From the NCBI GenBank assembly GCA_023387965.1, contig JAEWHE010000027.1, forward strand, positions 62,001 to 126,000: a stretch of DNA of 64,000 bases. The letters run 5' to 3'. The notes beneath the pieces are model-generated. The model saw nothing but the letters and a program-made list of their open reading frames with translations, was not told the origin of the DNA and did not search any database. Numbering within the stretch: position 1 is the first letter of the stretch; every line of letters begins with the position of its first letter. The stretch comes from Bacteroidota bacterium (GTDB taxonomy: Bacteria > Bacteroidota > Bacteroidia > Flavobacteriales > Flavobacteriaceae). This document shows positions 42,120 to 50,055 of the stretch, piece after piece. Made by a program: the position numbers and the translations under genes.

Positions 42120-43061
42120 TTATAATTCTTGAATGAGTAGCCAAGCCTCGGCGTTTTCAGTCTTTTGAATTTTTTTCATTTCCGTTTGGGCTTCGGCAAG
42201 CGTGGTGAAACTGCCGTACAAAACGGGATGTAAACCATGACGGTTTTTGTCGATTCGGCGGGCTTTGAAACCTTTGGCGCTTAACTTTTCGAAAATTTTC
42301 TGAGCATTATTTTCGTTTCTAAAAGCTCCAGCAACGATGTGATAATTGAGTTTTTGCTCTTTCACCGAAAGTGTCACGGCTGGAAGTGGCGTTTCGATAA
42401 AAAAAGTCGCTTCTTGAATTTTATCTTGTACTTTTTTCTGCACTTCTTTTTGCACCATCAAATTTTCGGCAGCAATATTATCTTGGTAATTATTGTAAAA
42501 ATTATTGGCAAAAAAACCTGCCGTTCCTAAGCCTAACACAAAAATTGCGGCATATTTAAGGTAAGGTCGAGAAGGTTTTTCGGGTTCTAATTGTAATACC
42601 GGAATTTCTTCTTCGACGGTTTCTGTTTGGGCAAAAATTTCTCTTGTAATTGCTGGCGAAACAAAGCTGTTCAACCCGAAAGATCCTGTGAAATAATTAA
42701 TGCTTTCTGATGGCTCGAAACGAAGATTTCCTTCAGTATTTAAAGAAAATTGACCAATGTTTTTCAATGCTAATGGTTGGTTATTTTGGAGTTCATTTTT
42801 CCATAATTCCACCGCATTGTTGATGTCTTGCACCGCAATTTCGTATGTTACTTTTTCGTTTTGCGAAATATGCGTTGCCAAAAGTCCGTCGTTATTTTTT
42901 AGATTCCCGTTAAACGAAATAATTTTTCTTGGCGGGTAAAATGCCGAATTGCTTTCTAAAAGTCTTGCAGGTTGCATTTCCGTAAGAAAAGCGCCAAATC
43001 CGGGAACGGTTACACATTGGTAGCGATACAATAATTGCGATATGTGGTGCTCAATTTTCAT
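42120..43061 (-). CDS. HU-like and SPOR domain inner-membrane protein
   Basis: A 313-residue protein with a HU-CCDC81 type N-terminal pair (MKIEHHISQLLYRYQCVTVPGFGAFLTE and LKNIGQFSLNTEGNLRFEP), one membrane helix near residues 170-188 (YAAIFVLGLGTAGFFANNF) and a C-terminal SPOR domain (LNYHIVAGAFRNENNAQKIFEKL ... PVLYGSFTTLAEAQTEMKKI). SPOR domains bind denuded peptidoglycan at division sites; HU-like parts could contact DNA or protein, so the protein may link chromosome and septum, an inference. Divergent from dprA with 102 bases between. Confidence 0.92.
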   Translation of the reverse strand: MKIEHHISQLLYRYQCVTVPGFGAFLTEMQPARLLESNSAFYPPRKIISFNGNLKNNDGLLATHISQNEKVTYEIAVQDINNAVELWKNELQNNQPLALKNIGQFSLNTEGNLRFEPSESINYFTGSFGLNSFVSPAITREIFAQTETVEEEIPVLQLEPEKPSRPYLKYAAIFVLGLGTAGFFANNFYNNYQDNIAAENLMVQKEVQKKVQDKIQEATFFIETPLPAVTLSVKEQKLNYHIVAGAFRNENNAQKIFEKLSAKGFKARRIDKNRHGLHPVLYGSFTTLAEAQTEMKKIQKTENAEAWLLIQEL

Positions 43062-43163
43062 AAAAACAAAATTACAGTTTCGAGTGGTTCTTTAAAATTT
43101 TATCAACAAATTTTATTAACAATTTCAGCGATTTTTCTTTTCTTTGAGTTTCAATTATTTGCC

Positions 43164-44267
43164 ATGAACGACGAAACGCTTTTTTATCTTTTAGCCTTAC
43201 AGAGAGTAGAATTGGTAGGAGATGTTGTTGCCAAAAAACTTCTCAATCACTTCCCAAACCCGAAGGAAATCTTCGAGAGTAAACCTCAAAAACTGCTGTC
43301 GATTGATAATGTAGGAACGGTTTTGATGAAAAATCTTCAGAATAAAACGGTTTTTGAAAAAGCTGAAGCCGAACTGAAATTCATTCGTGACAACAATTTA
43401 GATATTTACTATTTTTTAGACGAAAAATATCCGGAAAAATTAAAACATTGCATTGACGGTCCTATTTTAATGTTTGGTTCCGGCAACATGAACTTTAACG
43501 ACCGAAAGGTAATTAGCATCGTGGGAACTCGTCAGATTACTTCTTACGGAACAGAATCTTGCCGGAAAATTATTGAAGATTTGGCACCATTAAATCCTTT
43601 GATTGTAAGCGGTTTCGCTTATGGCGTGGATATTGTGGCACATCAAGCTGCAATGGATTTTGGGTTGCAAACTATTGGCGTTTTAGCTCATGGTTTGAAC
43701 CAAATTTACCCAAAAGTGCATAAAAAATACGTAGCGAAAATGGAGGAAAACGGTGGTTTTCTCACCGATTTTTGGAGTACCTCAAATCCGGATAGGGAAA
43801 ATTTTATTCGCAGAAATCGCATTGTCGCTGGAATGGCAGAAGCGACGCTTGTGATTGAATCTGCGGAAAAAGGCGGTTCATTGATTACGGCAAATATTGC
43901 AAACGATTACAACCGTGATGTTTTTGCACTTCCTGGACGAGCGACCGACAAATACAGCCAAGGTTGCAATACTTTAATCAAAACGCAAAAAGCGAACTTG
44001 ATGACTTCTGCCGCTGATGTCATCTATTTGATGAATTGGGATTTAAAACAAGAAGCTGCAAAACCGGTACAAAAACAGCTTTTCGTAGAACTCGATGACG
44101 ATGAAAAACTAATCTATGATTTTCTGCAAAAAAACGGCAAAGAATTGTTAGACATCATTGCCATAGAGTGTGGATTTCCCATTTACAGAATTTCTTCTAT
44201 TTTGTTGAACATGGAATTGAAAGGGGTAATTCGACCATTACCGGGAAAAATGTTTGAAGCAGTTTGA
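43164..44267 (+). CDS. dprA: DNA processing protein DprA (Smf)
   Basis: A 367-residue DprA, which loads RecA on incoming single-stranded DNA in natural transformation. Start at MNDETLFYLLALQRVELVGD; an extension upstream would overlap the divergent gene's start and is rejected. Helix-hairpin region LLSIDNVGTVLMKNL, DprA Rossmann motifs ISIVGTRQITSYG, IVSGFAYGVDIVAHQAAM, FIRRNRIVAGMAEATLVIES and the AEKGGSLITA loop are seen; the last 65 residues form the winged helix (DDEKLIYDFLQKNGKELLDII). recA lies in the same window, 6 kb away. Confidence 0.96.
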   Translation: MNDETLFYLLALQRVELVGDVVAKKLLNHFPNPKEIFESKPQKLLSIDNVGTVLMKNLQNKTVFEKAEAELKFIRDNNLDIYYFLDEKYPEKLKHCIDGPILMFGSGNMNFNDRKVISIVGTRQITSYGTESCRKIIEDLAPLNPLIVSGFAYGVDIVAHQAAMDFGLQTIGVLAHGLNQIYPKVHKKYVAKMEENGGFLTDFWSTSNPDRENFIRRNRIVAGMAEATLVIESAEKGGSLITANIANDYNRDVFALPGRATDKYSQGCNTLIKTQKANLMTSAADVIYLMNWDLKQEAAKPVQKQLFVELDDDEKLIYDFLQKNGKELLDIIAIECGFPIYRISSILLNMELKGVIRPLPGKMFEAV

Positions 44268-44270
44268 TAA

Positions 44271-44305
44271 ATAAAATCCTGCTCGATTTACAAGCAGGAT
44301 TTTAT
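44271..44305. terminator. Bidirectional terminator between dprA and lipoprotein gene
   Basis: ATAAAATCCTGC (44271-44282) and GCAGGATTTTAT (44294-44305) form a perfect 12-bp stem with an 11-base loop, flanked by the stop codons of the two convergent genes. Confidence 0.8.
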
Positions 44306-44306
44306 G

Positions 44307-45233
44307 TTATATTTCATCTTTCGATTTTAAAATTCGGTTTTCTTTATTTTGTTGCTCTTGGAGTTTTTCAATATCATATTTTCTATCTCTATTATTTTCT
44401 TCACTCTTTAATTTTTCATAATATGATTTTGGGAGATAAGAAACTCTCATATTTGAATAGTCTAAAGTTAGGACTAGTCTTTTGGCACTTTGTTTATTGT
44501 TCTCTAGATATAAATAGACCAATTTAGAATCTGAACTGCAAATGTCTTCCACATCTTCAAATAGGATAACTACGTCTTCCTTTTCAATCTTTATGTTTTT
44601 GGGAACAGTAATTCTAGTTCGATTAATAAAAAACTCTGGCCTGTATTTGAATTGATTATTTTCTCCACCAATAAATCTGAAAATATCATCTATGGTCATT
44701 TCAATTCGATTTTGTCCAATTGCATGCTCATGAGCATTTTCATTTGCAGCTAGAGGATTGTCTTCCATAATAACTGTTGACCGGTTTTTTTCTATAAAAT
44801 CTGGAAGACTATATTTCTCTTGAAAGATTTTATATTCAGATTCTTCGAACCCCCATAAATTTATTCCATATCCAATCTTAGTATTTTCTTTATTAGAATA
44901 TCCGTTGCATCCAATGAAGTCTTGGTCGGAAAAATATCTATTTACCTCGAGTTCAGAAGATCCTAAGTTATAGTAAACAGATCCTCTAACCTTAACTATT
45001 CCTTCTTTTTCGAGAAGTCTGCTTACTGCAGAAAATTCTTCATATGTCATGCCTGACCAGTAGTCTAAAAATAATTTCGGTTTAGATTTTAAATCCTGAA
45101 GGAGTTTTTCTCCCCTAATTGCAGTTGAGTCGATGCTTGTTTTCGGTAAATCAGAATTATTCGCTCTCTGTTGACAACCGAAAGTTATTAATAGTAGCGC
45201 AAGACACCAGAAGGTTATAAAATTAGTTTTCAT
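44307..45233 (-). CDS. Lipoprotein of unknown function
   Basis: A 308-residue lipoprotein; start MKTNFITFWCLALLLITFGC gives a lipobox TFGC, and an ATG three codons upstream is also possible. The mature protein is mixed: DYWSGMTYEEFSAVSRLLEKEG near residue 60, beta-rich middle, and a polar C-terminus (REKLKSEENNRDRKYDIEKLQEQQNK) with charged coil. No named family recognised; codon usage is AT-richer than neighbours, which may hint at later acquisition. It begins 21 bases after the trpS stop on the same strand and is closed by the shared terminator. Confidence 0.75.
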   Translation of the reverse strand: MKTNFITFWCLALLLITFGCQQRANNSDLPKTSIDSTAIRGEKLLQDLKSKPKLFLDYWSGMTYEEFSAVSRLLEKEGIVKVRGSVYYNLGSSELEVNRYFSDQDFIGCNGYSNKENTKIGYGINLWGFEESEYKIFQEKYSLPDFIEKNRSTVIMEDNPLAANENAHEHAIGQNRIEMTIDDIFRFIGGENNQFKYRPEFFINRTRITVPKNIKIEKEDVVILFEDVEDICSSDSKLVYLYLENNKQSAKRLVLTLDYSNMRVSYLPKSYYEKLKSEENNRDRKYDIEKLQEQQNKENRILKSKDEI

Positions 45234-45253
45234 GTAATGCAATATAAGAGCAA

Positions 45254-46375
45254 TTATCTCTTTGACTTGGTTTGGCTTTGCTTATTCGGAGTGGTTTTCT
45301 CTACTTTAATTTTAGCTTTTTGATTGTCTGAAATCGGACTTTTTTTTGCTTTACCAGTGTTAAACAGAACTTTTTTATTCTCATTTTTCGACACAAATTT
45401 TGAAAACCCTAATTTTTCTCTCACACGTCCCAAAACTTCATTGGCTTTAGTTCGGGCTTTTTCAGCGCCTTGAAGCAATAATTTATCTACTTCTTCAAGG
45501 TTATTAATGTAAAAATTGTATTTTTCTCGTTCTAATCTAAATTTTTCTACAATTAGGTCAAACAAAGCTTGTTTGGCATGACCCCAACCAAAATCACGGT
45601 TTACGTTTTTATATTTTTCCAACATTTCGGCAATTTGAACGTCGGTTGCCAATAATTTATAAATGGCAAAAATTTTACAAGTTTCCGGATCTTTCGGGTC
45701 TTCTAAAGGTGTACTATCGGTTTCTATGGACATAACTTGCTTGCGCAAAGCTTTGTCGTCAAAGAAAATATTGATGATGTTGTTGGCAGATTTGCTCATT
45801 TTTCCGCCGTTAGTTCCGGGAACATATTTGGTTTCTTCCTGCAAAAAAGATTCGGGTAACACAAATGTTTCGCCCATTTGATGATTGAAGCGGGAAGCGA
45901 CATCGCGGGTAATTTCTATGTGTTGCAATTGGTCTTTTCCCACAGGAACAAATTCGGCATCATACAATAAAATATCTGCCGCCATTAACATCGGGTACGT
46001 GAAAAGTCCGGCATTTACATCCTCTAATCTGTCGGATTTGTCTTTAAACGAATGGGCAAGCGTCAAACGTTGGTACGGAAAAAAACAGCTCAAATACCAC
46101 GATAATTCTGCGGTTTGCGGCACATCGCTTTGTCTATAAAATGTAACACGGTTAATATCTAATCCAAAAGCAAGCCAGGTTGCAGCAACGCTATACGTAT
46201 TTTGTCGCAAGGTTTCACCGTTTTTTATTTGCGTAATCGAATGCAAATCGGCAATGAAAAGATAGGTTTGATTTTCGGGTTTGTTAGATAATTCAATAGC
46301 AGGAATGATGGCTCCGAGAAGGTTTCCCAAATGTGGCGTTCCGGTGCTTTGAATTCCGGTTAAAATTTTGGACAT
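45254..46375 (-). CDS. trpS: Tryptophanyl-tRNA synthetase with extra basic C-terminal tail
   Basis: A 373-residue TrpS. Class I signatures are intact: GTPHLGNLLG (HIGH-type) near the N-terminus and KMSKSANN. The catalytic body ends near VREKLGF at about residue 328, the usual length, and is followed by about 45 residues of Lys/Ser/Thr/Asn-rich, unstructured sequence (ENKKVLFNTGKAKKS ... PNKQSQTKSKR). The tail is in frame with no sign of a frameshift. A lipoprotein gene follows. Enzymatic role is sure; the tail is an oddity with possible RNA binding. Confidence 0.96.
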   Translation of the reverse strand: MSKILTGIQSTGTPHLGNLLGAIIPAIELSNKPENQTYLFIADLHSITQIKNGETLRQNTYSVAATWLAFGLDINRVTFYRQSDVPQTAELSWYLSCFFPYQRLTLAHSFKDKSDRLEDVNAGLFTYPMLMAADILLYDAEFVPVGKDQLQHIEITRDVASRFNHQMGETFVLPESFLQEETKYVPGTNGGKMSKSANNIINIFFDDKALRKQVMSIETDSTPLEDPKDPETCKIFAIYKLLATDVQIAEMLEKYKNVNRDFGWGHAKQALFDLIVEKFRLEREKYNFYINNLEEVDKLLLQGAEKARTKANEVLGRVREKLGFSKFVSKNENKKVLFNTGKAKKSPISDNQKAKIKVEKTTPNKQSQTKSKR

Positions 46376-46398
46376 ACTAATATTTTTTTATGCTGATG

Positions 46399-46406
46399 CA
46401 AAAATA
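46399..46406 (-). promoter_or_regulatory. -7 box TATTTTTG for trpS
   Basis: Minus-strand TAnnTTTG match followed by CA, 24 bases before the trpS start. Confidence 0.45.
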
Positions 46407-46504
46407 CAGTTTTGTGGGTTGATTTTTAGGTTTTGCATTTTTTTTCGGAATAGCTGCTGCAAATTGTTATTTTTGGGAAGATTAAAAAAGGCGAAAAGTT
46501 TTTC

Positions 46505-46614
46505 TTCTAACCCCGATAAAGCCGATATCCCACGCCTAAAGGCAAAGTGAAATTTGGCGTGGATAAAGGCGAAAGCGGGAATTACGATTAAAAGAAGCCT
46601 GATGTTGGGTTTCT
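46505..46614 (+). repeat. Structured dispersed repeat, copy I (before acyltransferase)
   Basis: TTCTAACCCCGAT (left box 46509-46517), stem ATCCCACGCC/GGCGTGGAT (46527-46536, 46556-46564), box GCGAAAGCGGGAA (46569-46581), then AAGAAGCCT. Stem flanks GATAAAGCCGATATCC and GATAAAGGCGAAAGC match copy A almost base for base. Ends 15 bases before the acyltransferase start. Confidence 0.8.
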
Positions 46615-46628
46615 AAAAAAATAAATAA

Positions 46629-47390
46629 ATGCGGATTTTTAAAATTGTTTTCTGGATTTTGTGGCGAATTTGGTTTTACATCCTGATGGCGTTGCCGATT
46701 TTGGCGATGTTGCCGTTTTTGCTGATTTCGATTTCGAGAGAAAAATGGTATCCGGGCTTTTTTGTAATGGCGCGTTTTTGGGGAAAATTTATTTTGTTTT
46801 TCATGGGATTCCGCGTCAAAGCTGACTTTGAAGAACAATTAGAACCCGGAAAAAGTTATATGTTGGTGGCCAATCACACTTCGATGACCGATATTATGCT
46901 GATGCTTTCGCTGGTGAAAAATCCGTTTGTTTTTGTAGGAAAAATGGAATTGGTAAAAATTCCACTTTTTGGATTTTTCTATAAACGAACGTGTATTTTG
47001 GTGGATCGAAACAGTTCGAAAAGCCGGATGGAGGTTTTTACGCGTGCACAAAAAAGACTTTCGCAGGGTTTGAGTATTTGTATTTTTCCAGAAGGTGGCG
47101 TTCCTGACGACGAAAATGTATTGCTCGATGACTTTAAAGACGGTGCTTTTCGATTGGCGATTGAACATCAAATTCCGATTGTGCCGATGAGTTTTCCGGA
47201 TAACAAAAAACGTTTTTCTTATACTTTTCTGAGCGGAAGTCCAGGAAAAATGCGGGCTAAAGTGCATTCATTTGTTTCCACCGAAGGTTTTTCGGCTACA
47301 CAAAAAGCAGACATTCAGGAATTAAAGCGGCACGTTCGAGCCATCATTTTGGAAGGTTTGCAAGGTTTTGAAAACAAAAAAAGCGCCTAA
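46629..47390 (+). CDS. 1-acyl-sn-glycerol-3-phosphate acyltransferase (PlsC-like)
   Basis: A 253-residue membrane-bound acyltransferase that would add the second acyl chain to lysophosphatidate. Hydrophobic N-terminus with Trp/Phe-rich helix (KIVFWILWRIWFYILMALPI), then NHTSMTD carrying the HX4D motif, and FPEGGVPDDE as the second motif, with RLAIEHQIPIVPMSF as motif IV. It is the first of two PlsC-like genes in the window and differs from the second in lacking an FPEGTRS form. A hairpin terminator overlaps its stop codon. Confidence 0.9.
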   Translation: MRIFKIVFWILWRIWFYILMALPILAMLPFLLISISREKWYPGFFVMARFWGKFILFFMGFRVKADFEEQLEPGKSYMLVANHTSMTDIMLMLSLVKNPFVFVGKMELVKIPLFGFFYKRTCILVDRNSSKSRMEVFTRAQKRLSQGLSICIFPEGGVPDDENVLLDDFKDGAFRLAIEHQIPIVPMSFPDNKKRFSYTFLSGSPGKMRAKVHSFVSTEGFSATQKADIQELKRHVRAIILEGLQGFENKKSA

Positions 47391-47404
47391 CCAAAGCGCT
47401 TTTT
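47378..47404 (+). terminator. Terminator overlapping acyltransferase stop codon
   Basis: AAAAAGCGC (47378-47386) and GCGCTTTTT (47396-47404); the stop codon lies in the loop. Confidence 0.8.
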
Positions 47405-47453
47405 CCTGCCATGTTTACACGGCCTCTAACTAAAAACTATAACAAAATTTTAT

Positions 47454-48974
47454 TTAAAACTGGTAACTCAAACCAGTGTAAATTCCAATGAAATAAGGCT
47501 TAAATCCGCCATCGTTCGCGTTAAAAGTATTGAATTGGTACTTGAATCGCGGCTCCAAATTGATTTGAAAATTTTTCCAAAAATGATAATCGAAACCTAA
47601 ACCAATATTAGAACTAAACGAAACATCGTTAAGGTTCGTAGCTTGTCCTAAACTGGTGGACATTCCGGGTGAAATCACGGAAAGATTATTTTCGTTTAAG
47701 AACAAAGTACTCATTCCGCCAATGAGGTTGATGCCAAATTTTTTGTCTAAAACTTTATACGAAACTTCCATCGGAACTTCAATAAAACCCATCGTTTGGC
47801 TAATTTGTCCCGGCGTTTTTACCGATGATGCTTCAAACGAAAGCACATTTGCGGCTCTATTATCTTCAATTACAATGTGAGAAGCGCTTGCATTTAAATT
47901 TTCGCTTCTTGCTGCCAAACCTGGATAATACAAGATATCGCCAGTTTTATAGCCCAAAGTCAGCTTATTCACTCCAGCCCGAACAGCCCAACGTTTATTA
48001 AGGTTATACGCCATTCCAACTCCGTAACTCAAATTGTTTTCAAAATTTTTAGGATTGTCAGAAAATTCCGGATTAATTGGCGAACCATTAGAAGCGGAGT
48101 TGAAATAAACAGGAGCAACCGTAGAGGTAATTTGCCACCTGTTTATTTTTTCTTCTGTTGCTGCAACTTGTTGTTTTTCTTTTTCAATTAGCAATTCTTC
48201 CAACGCATTAGGGACATTGGCAACAGATTCCTCCTTGGTATTAACGTTTTGTGGGTTTTCGCCGCTTACTTTTTTCGGCGATTTTTGGTTTTCGGCAATT
48301 GTTTGGGTATTTACGTATTGATTATTTCTTTGGATGTTTTCAGTATTTTTTTCGTCCGAATTATTTTGATTTTTTACGACAACGGCAATTTTTCTCTCAG
48401 AACTATTCGGAACAAATTTAGTTTGGTTTTTATCTTTTTCCGAAGAATAGACAATGCCGGAATTCTTGTCTTTGCCAACAACTCTAGTATTTGTTCCCGT
48501 TTTCGGTTTTTTTGTTTTCGAAGAATAGACAATGCCGGAATTTTCATCGTTTCTAACCAATCCGGTGGTATTATTATTTCTATCCTTATTTTTTTCAGAA
48601 GAAATATCGCCGGAAGTTGGTTTGTTTTGTTCCAAATTTTCTTCGGTTGAAACAATCGCTTCTGGGTTCATTTCCGGAACAATCTTTTCTCCCGAATTTT
48701 TTTGTTCGGGCAAAATGTTTTCAGGTTTTTCGCCATCAACCACTTCAATCGCTTCGCCGGAAGGATTTTTCACAAAAAAATTACCAACCGTTAATCCTAA
48801 TACAAAAATTGCTGCAACGCCCGCAATGCGGTACCAAAACGGTATCACTCTGCGTTTTTTCTTTTTGCCTTGCAACTTGGCTTCGAGAGCGGTCCAAAGT
48901 TCTGGCGAAGGTTGCGCTTCGAAGTCTTTAAACTTTTCCTGAAAAAGCCGTTCTATATTTTTTTTCTCTTTCAT
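47454..48974 (-). CDS. Anti-sigma-like membrane protein fused to outer-membrane barrel domain
   Basis: A 506-residue protein. Residues 1-40 are cytoplasmic and contain FKDFEAQPSPELWTALEAKL, the type of helix that binds ECF sigma factors; a membrane helix follows (about 46-66), then a long Lys/Asn/Glu-rich low-complexity region to about residue 270 with the word NSGIVYSS occurring twice 26 codons apart, and a C-terminal beta domain of about 230 residues (YGVGMAYNLNKRWAVRAGVN, GLGFDYHFWKNFQINLEPRFKYQF) ending YTGLSYQF like a small barrel. It overlaps the sigma gene by four bases. Regulation of the sigma factor is inferred from layout. Confidence 0.82.
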   Translation of the reverse strand: MKEKKNIERLFQEKFKDFEAQPSPELWTALEAKLQGKKKKRRVIPFWYRIAGVAAIFVLGLTVGNFFVKNPSGEAIEVVDGEKPENILPEQKNSGEKIVPEMNPEAIVSTEENLEQNKPTSGDISSEKNKDRNNNTTGLVRNDENSGIVYSSKTKKPKTGTNTRVVGKDKNSGIVYSSEKDKNQTKFVPNSSERKIAVVVKNQNNSDEKNTENIQRNNQYVNTQTIAENQKSPKKVSGENPQNVNTKEESVANVPNALEELLIEKEKQQVAATEEKINRWQITSTVAPVYFNSASNGSPINPEFSDNPKNFENNLSYGVGMAYNLNKRWAVRAGVNKLTLGYKTGDILYYPGLAARSENLNASASHIVIEDNRAANVLSFEASSVKTPGQISQTMGFIEVPMEVSYKVLDKKFGINLIGGMSTLFLNENNLSVISPGMSTSLGQATNLNDVSFSSNIGLGFDYHFWKNFQINLEPRFKYQFNTFNANDGGFKPYFIGIYTGLSYQF

Positions 48975-49516
48975 TTTGCCGCTGTAAAATTGTTCTGCTT
49001 GCCGTGAGCTTCAATTTTTTCTTGTAAAATTACTTTGGCACGAGCCAAATTAGATTTGGTGGTTCCGGTGGTAATATTGAGCATTTCTGCTATTTCTTTA
49101 TGCGAATAACCATCTAAAACATATAAATTAAAAACCAATCGATAACGATCCGGCAATTCTTGAATAATTTTTAATAAAAATTCAAAAGAAATATTTTCGT
49201 CATCAATTTCAATTTCTGCTTCATCCGGAATATTTTCTGAAACAATTTCAAAAACTGTTGTTTTCCGATACTGTTGCAGCACGTTGTTAACCATTATCCT
49301 TTTTGCCCAACCTTCAAAAGAACCTTTTGCGTTATATTGGTCAATTTTATTGAAAATAATTAAAAAACCGTCTTGCAAATTGTCTTCGGCTTCGGCGTAA
49401 TTTCTTGAATATTTCAGGCAAACCGAAAATAATTTCGGAGCAAGCAGCCGGTACAATTGTTCCTGGGCCTTAACATTTCTGTCTTTGCAGAGTTGTATGA
49501 GCTGCTCAATATTCAA
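48971..49516 (-). CDS. ECF-type RNA polymerase sigma factor
   Basis: A 181-residue group IV sigma factor. Region 2 reads RLLAPKLFSVCLKYSRNYAEAEDNLQDGFLIIFNKI and region 2.4 SFEGWAKRIMVNNVLQQYRK; region 4 has PDRYRLVFNLYVLDGYSHKEIAEMLNITTGTTKSNLARAKVIL with a helix-turn-helix. Between a small lipoprotein gene and the anti-sigma-like barrel protein, whose start overlaps its stop by four bases (ATGA). The coupling suggests a stress-signalling module in the envelope. Target promoters not known. Confidence 0.95.
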   Translation of the reverse strand: MNIEQLIQLCKDRNVKAQEQLYRLLAPKLFSVCLKYSRNYAEAEDNLQDGFLIIFNKIDQYNAKGSFEGWAKRIMVNNVLQQYRKTTVFEIVSENIPDEAEIEIDDENISFEFLLKIIQELPDRYRLVFNLYVLDGYSHKEIAEMLNITTGTTKSNLARAKVILQEKIEAHGKQNNFTAAK

Positions 49517-49528
49517 AGTAAATTACAG

Positions 49529-49957
49529 TTATTGTGTTACCTCAATTCGGTGTTCTTCAAATAAATTTTGGCCGTTAGCATCGGTTCCTTTGTAAAATTT
49601 AAAAAGGTAAAAACCAGTTGTCATTGGTGCAAAACGCAATGTTGCTTCTACTGGAGCTTCTTCTAAATCTTGGCAATCGTCTTGAATCAAAACACGTGAT
49701 TGCATGGCTACAGTTCGGGTGTTGCCACTGCTGTCATCGTAATAAAATCCTTCAACAAAATGGCAATCACTTGGTCTTAAATAAGTCACCACAATGTTGT
49801 TCGTTCTGTTTACTTTAACGGTATCCGGAAAAACCGCAGTTTCAATCGGCAATAATTGGTAACCGAAATTTTGATAATTGTCGTCGCCTAATTCGCATGA
49901 TACAAATGTGAAACCTGCAAAAAATGCAATTGTCAATAGGGAAATAAATTTTTTCAT
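49529..49957 (-). CDS. Small lipoprotein of unknown function
   Basis: A 142-residue lipoprotein with signal MKKFISLLTIAFFAGFTFVSC (lipobox FVSC). The mature part shows a beta-sandwich-like pattern (NNIVVTYLRPSDCHFVEGFYYD, VEATLRFAPMTTGFYLFKFYKGTDANG) with two Cys that could form a disulfide. No family recognised. It precedes the ECF sigma gene by 12 bases and so is likely co-transcribed, making an envelope sensing role possible; not shown by sequence. Confidence 0.8.
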   Translation of the reverse strand: MKKFISLLTIAFFAGFTFVSCELGDDNYQNFGYQLLPIETAVFPDTVKVNRTNNIVVTYLRPSDCHFVEGFYYDDSSGNTRTVAMQSRVLIQDDCQDLEEAPVEATLRFAPMTTGFYLFKFYKGTDANGQNLFEEHRIEVTQ

Positions 49958-50018
49958 TTTAAATAGTAATCTTTTTCAGTTAGATGTAAAAATAATGGAA
50001 GGGTTGCGTGACAGGCAC

Positions 50019-50048
50019 AAAAAAACCCGAAATTTTTTTTTCGGGTTT
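50019..50048 (-). terminator. recA terminator
   Basis: AAACCCGA (50023-50030) and TCGGGTTT (50041-50048), plus AA/TT in the loop; on the minus strand a T run follows. It lies 8 bases past the recA stop. Confidence 0.8.
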
Positions 50049-50055
50049 CAAGAGA

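Noticed and set aside
44264..44527. Plus-strand frame of 87 codons after dprA
   Set aside because: Lies fully antisense to the unknown lipoprotein gene apart from the terminator, and lacks signal peptide logic or coding pattern.
48249..48942. Plus-strand frames with Phe/Arg or Ser/Pro-rich sequence opposite the anti-sigma-like gene
   Set aside because: Shadow of the low-complexity region of the minus-strand gene.
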